Assembly: GCA_002507205.1 (NCBI GenBank)
Contig: DAZF01000021.1
Span: 43,873 to 55,009, forward strand
Direction of reading: 5' to 3'
Source of the DNA: Methanolobus sp. UBA32
GTDB lineage: Archaea; Halobacteriota; Methanosarcinia; Methanosarcinales; Methanosarcinaceae
DNA length: 11,137 nt
Below are positions 7,089-11,137 of this stretch, piece by piece. Position numbers and translations under genes: made by a program. Position 1 is the stretch's first letter. The number at the start of each line of letters is the position of its first letter. Under the pieces are notes generated by a model. The model was not told where the DNA came from and did no database searches. It was given only the letters and a program-made list of their open reading frames with translations.

Positions 7089-7598
7089 ATGATAAGCAAA
7101 AAGATGACAGAAGCCCTTAACGGGCAGATCAATAAGGAAATGTACTCTGCATTTCTTTACATGGACATGTCAGCACACTGCACTTATGTAGGACTTAATG
7201 GTTTTGCCAACTGGTTCATGGTCCAGTATCAGGAAGAGATGAGCCATGCCATGAAGATATATGACTACGTGAACAGTCAGGGCGAAAAAGTAGTCCTGAA
7301 TGCCATCGAGAAGCCACCGGGCAACTTTGGAACTCCATTAGAGATGTTTGAGGCAACATTGAAGCATGAACAGTTCATCACAGCGTCAATACATGGACTT
7401 GTAGACCTTGCAAATGAAGAAAAGGATTATGCAACCCAGATATTCCTCCAGTGGTTCATCACAGAACAGATAGAGGAAGAAGCAAATGACAATGAAATGA
7501 TAGCAAAGCTCAAACTTGTGGGTAAGGACGGAAATGGCCTTTTCATGATCGACAAGGAACTTGAAGCAAGAGTATTCAATCCACCTGCTAAAGAATAA
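7089..7598 (+). CDS. ftn: Ferritin (bacterial-type, non-heme)
   Basis: Iron-storage protein that oxidises Fe(II) at a diiron ferroxidase centre and mineralises it inside a 24-subunit shell. The 169 residues form the ferritin four-helix bundle. All ferroxidase ligands of FtnA-type ferritins are found at the same positions as in E. coli FtnA: Glu17 (NKEMYSAFLY), Glu50 and His53 (EEMSHA), Glu94 (KHEQF), Gln127 and Glu130 (TEQIEEE), with Tyr24 beside the centre. There is no methionine positioned as in bacterioferritin heme binding, so this is the non-heme type. ATG at 7089 has GGAGAT about five bases upstream. It is the second gene of the stress operon, 34 bases before superoxide reductase. Storing iron limits Fenton chemistry when oxygen enters. 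Confidence 0.96.
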   Translation: MISKKMTEALNGQINKEMYSAFLYMDMSAHCTYVGLNGFANWFMVQYQEEMSHAMKIYDYVNSQGEKVVLNAIEKPPGNFGTPLEMFEATLKHEQFITASIHGLVDLANEEKDYATQIFLQWFITEQIEEEANDNEMIAKLKLVGKDGNGLFMIDKELEARVFNPPAKE

Positions 7599-7632
7599 TA
7601 AAGAACTACCATATTAAATAAATGGTGAAAAC

Positions 7633-7983
7633 ATGGAATTCGGAGAAATCTTAAAAGGAAAGGAAGTCGAAGGTAAAGAGAAGCACGTTCCTGATATAGA
7701 GATCATCAGAGGGCATGGACAGGCAAAAGCTGACTTTGTCCGAGTAGTCGTAGGAAAAGAAGTGCCACACCCAAACACAGTTGAACATCATATCGAATGG
7801 GTGGAACTCTACGGTGTTACTAAAGAAGGAAAAACAGTCAACTTTGGCAAAATGACCTTCGAGCCAGTACACACCGATCCTGTTGCAACTTTCCACGTGA
7901 ATAACATCGATGATTTCAAGTCATTCTGTGCCCTTGAATATTGCAATATTCACGGAGTATGGCAGAACTGCATAGAAGTCTGA
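7633..7983 (+). CDS. sor: Superoxide reductase (neelaredoxin type, 1Fe)
   Basis: Reduces superoxide to hydrogen peroxide without producing oxygen, as suits a strict anaerobe; electrons normally come from rubredoxin. At 116 residues it lacks the N-terminal desulforedoxin domain of desulfoferrodoxin and so is the single-iron neelaredoxin class. The iron site is complete: His18 in EKHVP, His46 in PHPNT, His52 in EHHIEW, Cys104 and His107 in CNIHG. The catalytic Glu16-Lys17 pair that flanks the open iron position is also present. ATG at 7633 is preceded by GGTG with six-base spacing. It is the last gene of the DsrE-ferritin operon and is followed after 25 bases by a strong terminator. The peroxide it makes could be removed by the peroxiredoxin at 979-1701. 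Confidence 0.96.
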   Translation: MEFGEILKGKEVEGKEKHVPDIEIIRGHGQAKADFVRVVVGKEVPHPNTVEHHIEWVELYGVTKEGKTVNFGKMTFEPVHTDPVATFHVNNIDDFKSFCALEYCNIHGVWQNCIEV

Positions 7984-8008
7984 ACATACCAACTATAAAT
8001 ACACACCG

Positions 8009-8036
8009 TGTGGCACCCGATTGCCACATCTTTTTT
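8009..8036 (+). terminator. Hairpin and T-run terminator of the stress operon
   Basis: TGTGGCA (8009-8015) and TGCCACA (8022-8028) pair perfectly around a 6-base loop and are followed by TC and six T residues. It resembles a bacterial intrinsic terminator and closes the superoxide reductase transcript. Confidence 0.85.
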
Positions 8037-8104
8037 ATACCTGTTCATCTCCATGATTACACAAAGGCATACTGCAAGCCAGTGAAAAGTAAAGAGGTGA
8101 CTGT

Positions 8105-8206
8105 ATGATCGTAAAGCTTGTATTTAAATTTACATTCCTCGCCATTGTAATGCTAATTATGGCTTATGTGTTAGTAGGTTACTTGATCCCACATATGCAT
8201 ACTTAA
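8105..8206 (+). CDS. 33-residue single-span membrane miniprotein
   Basis: ATG at 8105 follows GAGGTGA with a four-base gap, as good a ribosome binding site as any in the window, and the frame ends at TAA (8204-8206). The product has two lysines near the N-terminus (Lys4, Lys8), one hydrophobic helix (about residues 9-28: FTFLAIVMLIMAYVLVGYLI) and a short tail PHMHT with two histidines. By the positive-inside rule the tail would be outside the cell. I recognise no family. It follows the stress operon after the terminator; the T-run and TTTTTTATAC (8031-8040) could double as a weak TATA element, or the gene may be reached by read-through. The ahbC gene comes convergently 10 bases later. The short length makes chance possible, but the binding site plus clean membrane helix argue for a real gene. 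Confidence 0.6.
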   Translation: MIVKLVFKFTFLAIVMLIMAYVLVGYLIPHMHT

Positions 8207-8214
8207 AAAAGAAA
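8205..8214 (-). terminator. U-tract terminator after ahbC
   Basis: On the minus strand, just past the ahbC stop, the sequence reads TTTCTTTTTT. It overlaps the stop codon of the convergent miniprotein gene. No hairpin precedes it. Confidence 0.5.
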
Positions 8215-8216
8215 GG

Positions 8217-9419
8217 TCACCGGGAATTATCGTAACCTATCTCTTCATTGCTCAGGTAACATGCCGGGTCATCTGCCCATATATTGCCATAAACAGATTC
8301 AGCACGTACACGGAAGTTGCCGTTACATACATCAAACCACTTGCAACTGGCACATCTGTCAGCATTTTCCTTAATGAGAGGTTTGCGATCCTTAAGACCT
8401 GCCATGACCTCATCACTTGTATCAGTCCAGATCTCACTGAACTTACGGTCCCTTACATTTCCAAAAGAATGATGTCTCCAGAACTGATCAGGGTGGACAG
8501 AACCATCCCATGACACACAGCCAAAGCCAATTCCTGATGAATTACCCCTGTTCATGTTCAGGAGTTCTAAAACTTCAGCAGCCCTCTCCGGATCCTCTTT
8601 CAGAAGACGCAGGTAGATGTAAGGACCATCACAGTGATTATCAACTGTCAGTACCTCTACTTTTTTGCCTTTGCTGTGAAGCTCCCTTGTTCTATCGATC
8701 AACATATCCACAGTCTTACGGCTGTCTTCAAGTGACAGGTCCTCGTTTATCATTTCCGAACCACGGCCGGAATAAACAAGATGATAGAAACATATACGTG
8801 GAACATTCTCCTCTTCCATCAGATCAAAGATCGCTGGAATATCATGTACATTATGGCGATTGATAGTAAACCTCAAACCTACTTTTATGCCTGCTTTCTG
8901 GCAGTTACGAAGCCCCTTCAGCGCCCTGTCAAAAGAACCTTCAATTCCACGGAATGAATCGTTGGTTTCACGCATGCCATCAAGAGATATACCTACATAA
9001 GACAGACCGATATCCTTGAGAGTCATGGCCATTTCTTCCGTTATCATTGTACCATTGGTGGATATTACTGCCCTGATGCCTTTCGATGTTGCATAGCCTG
9101 CCAGTTCAGGAAGGTCTTTCCTCATCAGAGGTTCACCACCTGAGAATAATATAACAGGACATCCGAAATCAGCAAGGTCATCTATGAGTGCTTTACCCTC
9201 CTCGGTAGTAAGCTCGTTCTTGTAATCAATGTCTCTGGAATGTGCATAACAATGAACACAGCGAAGGTTGCAGCGCTGGGTAACATTCCAGACTACAACC
9301 GGTTTCTTATCCTTTGAGAACTGGAGCAAATGAGACGGAAGTTTTTTAGAGTCGCGCCCATAGCGAAGCGCATCAGAGGGCTCGACTGTTCTGCAATAAA
9401 GTTTTGAAATACCTATCAT
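8217..9419 (-). CDS. ahbC: Radical SAM enzyme AhbC (12,18-didecarboxysiroheme deacetylase)
   Basis: Acts in the alternative, siroheme-dependent heme pathway of archaea and sulfate reducers: it removes the two acetate side chains of 12,18-didecarboxysiroheme to give Fe-coproporphyrin III, which AhbD then converts to heme b. The 400-residue protein has the radical SAM cluster motif C50-x3-C54-x2-C57 (TQRCNLRCVHC), the SAM-binding GGEP (94-97), and a C-terminal SPASM-like region with Cys301, Cys356, Cys359, Cys365 and Cys387 for an auxiliary cluster. The opening MIGISKLYC...EPSDALRYGR and the ending NFRVRAESVYGNIWADDPACYL are as I remember them for AhbC and set it apart from AhbD; NirJ is the nearest alternative. 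ATG at 9419 has GGAG about eight bases upstream. It lies 122 bases after hemD with its own TATA element. Confidence 0.88.
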   Translation of the reverse strand: MIGISKLYCRTVEPSDALRYGRDSKKLPSHLLQFSKDKKPVVVWNVTQRCNLRCVHCYAHSRDIDYKNELTTEEGKALIDDLADFGCPVILFSGGEPLMRKDLPELAGYATSKGIRAVISTNGTMITEEMAMTLKDIGLSYVGISLDGMRETNDSFRGIEGSFDRALKGLRNCQKAGIKVGLRFTINRHNVHDIPAIFDLMEEENVPRICFYHLVYSGRGSEMINEDLSLEDSRKTVDMLIDRTRELHSKGKKVEVLTVDNHCDGPYIYLRLLKEDPERAAEVLELLNMNRGNSSGIGFGCVSWDGSVHPDQFWRHHSFGNVRDRKFSEIWTDTSDEVMAGLKDRKPLIKENADRCASCKWFDVCNGNFRVRAESVYGNIWADDPACYLSNEEIGYDNSR

Positions 9420-9483
9420 GATCAGGACTCCGAAATAGAAGAATAAAAGAAAATCGTTTGAATATGTGCGAACTCTATACCAT

Positions 9484-9495
9484 CATTATATATTA
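9484..9495 (-). promoter_or_regulatory. ahbC: Candidate TATA box of ahbC
   Basis: TAATATATAATG on the minus strand would start transcription near 9463 and leave a leader of about 45 bases. It suggests that ahbC can be expressed separately from cobA-hemD, although read-through from hemD is also possible. Confidence 0.5.
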
Positions 9496-9541
9496 CACCT
9501 ATGGTAGACGAAACAGAAAAACAGGAATGTTCAGGAAATGC

Positions 9542-10339
9542 TTAATTCAGCAATTCCTGGACTTTTTTAAGAATATCCTCGAAAGTGAATTTCCCCGGAG
9601 TAACTGAAACTTTCACCCCATAACTTTCAAGTGTTTGTGCCGTAGGTATGCCTATGGCCGCAACTATGGAATTGTTCATAATATCGATTACATCTTCCTT
9701 TGTGGTCTGGCTTACTGCATGCTCAAAGAAGTTGCGTACCATCATGGAACTTGTGAACGCAAATACATCCACCTCACCATCAAGCACCCTGCGCATGAAC
9801 TCTTCCTGCACGTTACCTTCAGGTTTGGTAAGCGTATAAACATTGGTTTCATGCACCTCAGCACCACAGTCCTTAAGGCCCTCTATGAGCAGGGAAGAAC
9901 CATAGAAACTTCTGGCTGTGTCAACAACTTTGCCTTTAATATCAGGACAGAGGAATTCCACAAGTCCTTCGGAACTGTAGACACCTGGCATTCCAATTAC
10001 ATTGATACCCAGATTTTCCAGTGATTTTCGGGTCGTCGGACCAATTGCTATGACCTTTGTAGCATTCAGTGCCTCAATGAACTTTTCCCTGTTATCTGAA
10101 GGAATCTTGCTAAGAGTGAAATCAATTCCATTGGCACTTGTAATGATCACATAGTCTGAAATGCCGGAAAGAACCCTTTCGACAAAACCATCGAAGTATT
10201 CATCCTTCATATCGGCAAGCTCTATCATAGGAACTGCCAGGGGTTCAAAACCCATGGAATCTGCAAGTTCGGTTGACTCTTTAAGATAGCGGTGCGGCCT
10301 CATTATTGCAAGTAACGGTCTTTTGACTTGTTCTGCCAT
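9542..10339 (-). CDS. hemD: Uroporphyrinogen-III synthase
   Basis: Cyclises hydroxymethylbilane with inversion of ring D to uroporphyrinogen III, the last common precursor of siroheme, heme (by the Ahb route), corrinoids and coenzyme F430. The 265-residue protein shows the two-lobed HemD pattern: VIITSANGIDFTL near residues 64-76 (the TS-x-NG motif), IAIGPTTRKSLENLG near 96-110, GSSLLIEGLKDCGAEV in the middle, FAFTSSMMVRNFF near 193-205, and VAAIGIPTAQTLESYGVKV near 229-247. Length is normal. ATG at 10339 follows the cobA stop by 12 bases, with AAGGT about eight bases ahead, so the two genes form one transcript. No membrane segments are seen. Confidence 0.93.
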   Translation of the reverse strand: MAEQVKRPLLAIMRPHRYLKESTELADSMGFEPLAVPMIELADMKDEYFDGFVERVLSGISDYVIITSANGIDFTLSKIPSDNREKFIEALNATKVIAIGPTTRKSLENLGINVIGMPGVYSSEGLVEFLCPDIKGKVVDTARSFYGSSLLIEGLKDCGAEVHETNVYTLTKPEGNVQEEFMRRVLDGEVDVFAFTSSMMVRNFFEHAVSQTTKEDVIDIMNNSIVAAIGIPTAQTLESYGVKVSVTPGKFTFEDILKKVQELLN

Positions 10340-10351
10340 AGGAAATACCTT

Positions 10352-11119
10352 CTATTCAAAACTGCCTGAGGTCTGTTCGCCAAGTATATCGTGAAGTGTG
10401 ACAACGCTTCCTACTACTGTAATTGCAGGAGCTTTGACACCTCTTTCTTTTGCGATCTCAGCAATATTATCAAGGACACCTGTTGTCACACGCTGGTCAG
10501 GTCTAGTACCTCTTTCTATGAGGGCTACAGGGGTCTTTGGATCCTTTCCGTATTTCATGAGTTCCCCCATATTCCTGCCAAGCATTTTCACGCCCATGAA
10601 TATGACGATCGTTCCATCAAATTTTGCAAGCGTTTCCCAGTCAAGTGCACTTTCCTCTTTTGTAGGGTCTTCATGCCCTGTAATGAAAGTGACCATTGAA
10701 GCATGGTCCCTGTGGGTCACAGGTATGCCTGCATATGCAGGAACAGCAACTGCTGATGTTATGCCCGGCACAACCTCAAACTCAATGCCTTCGGCAATAA
10801 GTTCCTGGGCCTCTTCCCCTCCGCGGCCGAACATGTATGGGTCACCGCCTTTCAGACGAACTACATCCTTGCCTTCCTTTGCTTTCTGGATGATAAGAGC
10901 ATTTATCTCGTCCTGGGCGAGGGTGTGCTCCCCGGCATGTTTACCTGCATCTATCTTTTCAGCGTTTCCAGAGATAGAATCAATAATTGCCTTCCCAGGA
11001 AGCTGGTCATATACCACGACTTCAGCAGTATCAAGAAGCCTGCGTGCTTTGAGCGTCAATAGTTCCGGGTCACCCGGGCCTGAACCAACCAAATAGACTT
11101 TACCATATTTCTGGGCCAT
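10352..11119 (-). CDS. cobA: Uroporphyrinogen-III C-methyltransferase (SUMT)
   Basis: Transfers two methyl groups from S-adenosylmethionine to uroporphyrinogen III, giving precorrin-2, the branch point to siroheme, vitamin B12-type corrinoids and F430. The 255 residues contain the family motifs in order: VGSGPGDPELLT (11-22), VYDQL (36-40), VRLKGGDPYMFGRGGEEA (87-104), VPGITSAVAVPAYAGIPVTHR (in 117-137) and ITGHE near 145. The protein is a stand-alone SUMT, without the dehydrogenase/chelatase domain of bacterial CysG. ATG at 11119 has AGGA about ten bases upstream. The frame stays open to the window edge, but only six more codons are visible. Another frame just upstream ends in TAA at 11123-11121, perhaps the tail of a neighbouring gene such as hemC; this is a guess. 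hemD follows after 12 bases. Confidence 0.95.
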   Translation of the reverse strand: MAQKYGKVYLVGSGPGDPELLTLKARRLLDTAEVVVYDQLPGKAIIDSISGNAEKIDAGKHAGEHTLAQDEINALIIQKAKEGKDVVRLKGGDPYMFGRGGEEAQELIAEGIEFEVVPGITSAVAVPAYAGIPVTHRDHASMVTFITGHEDPTKEESALDWETLAKFDGTIVIFMGVKMLGRNMGELMKYGKDPKTPVALIERGTRPDQRVTTGVLDNIAEIAKERGVKAPAITVVGSVVTLHDILGEQTSGSFE

Positions 11120-11137
11120 GTTAACGAAATCCTGTAT

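Noticed and set aside
10398..11096. 232-codon open frame on the plus strand
   Set aside because: Antisense shadow of cobA with a serine/proline-rich translation; cobA has every family motif.
1..11137. CRISPR array, insertion sequence, prophage or tRNA gene
   Set aside because: No spaced direct repeats, transposase-like frame, phage protein or cloverleaf with a TTCGA-type arm was seen on either strand.

Overview
The window looks like chromosomal DNA of a methanogenic archaeon of the Methanosarcinaceae type (a Methanolobus/Methanococcoides-like organism is my guess). The reasons are archaeal-type prolyl- and valyl-tRNA synthetases, archaeal SepF, a ZPR1 zinc-finger protein, an MCT-1-like PUA protein, AT-rich TATA-box promoters, U-tract terminators, GGTGA-type ribosome binding sites, and a siroheme-dependent heme branch (AhbC) as expected in cytochrome-containing methanogens. 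The exact genus is inference.

Left part (1-6188, all minus strand). This holds the N-terminal 278 codons of proS, cut by the window edge; a thiol peroxiredoxin; a ZPR1-sepF pair whose reading frames overlap by 4 bases; a PUA-domain RNA-binding protein; and complete valS. Each unit is separated by a short spacer with recognisable promoter or terminator elements. These genes serve translation, cell division and peroxide defence.

Middle (6189-8206, mostly plus strand). A 519-base spacer upstream of valS contains a symmetric TATA element, a perfect inverted repeat in the valS leader, and what looks like a short gene broken by a single-base frameshift. It is followed by a compact oxidative-stress operon: a DsrE-like cysteine protein, ferritin and superoxide reductase, read from a strong TATA box and closed by a hairpin-plus-T-run terminator. 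After the terminator lies a 33-residue single-span membrane miniprotein with a good ribosome binding site.

Right part (8217-11119, minus strand). cobA (uroporphyrinogen-III methyltransferase) and hemD (uroporphyrinogen-III synthase) are 12 bases apart and are followed by ahbC, a radical SAM enzyme of the alternative heme pathway. Together they cover uroporphyrinogen III formation, its methylation toward siroheme/corrinoids/F430, and a late step from siroheme derivatives to Fe-coproporphyrin.

Most of the window is well-understood core metabolism. The least explained items are the membrane miniprotein, the frameshifted small gene upstream of valS, the coupling of ZPR1 to sepF, and a roughly 23-residue insertion in the peroxiredoxin.
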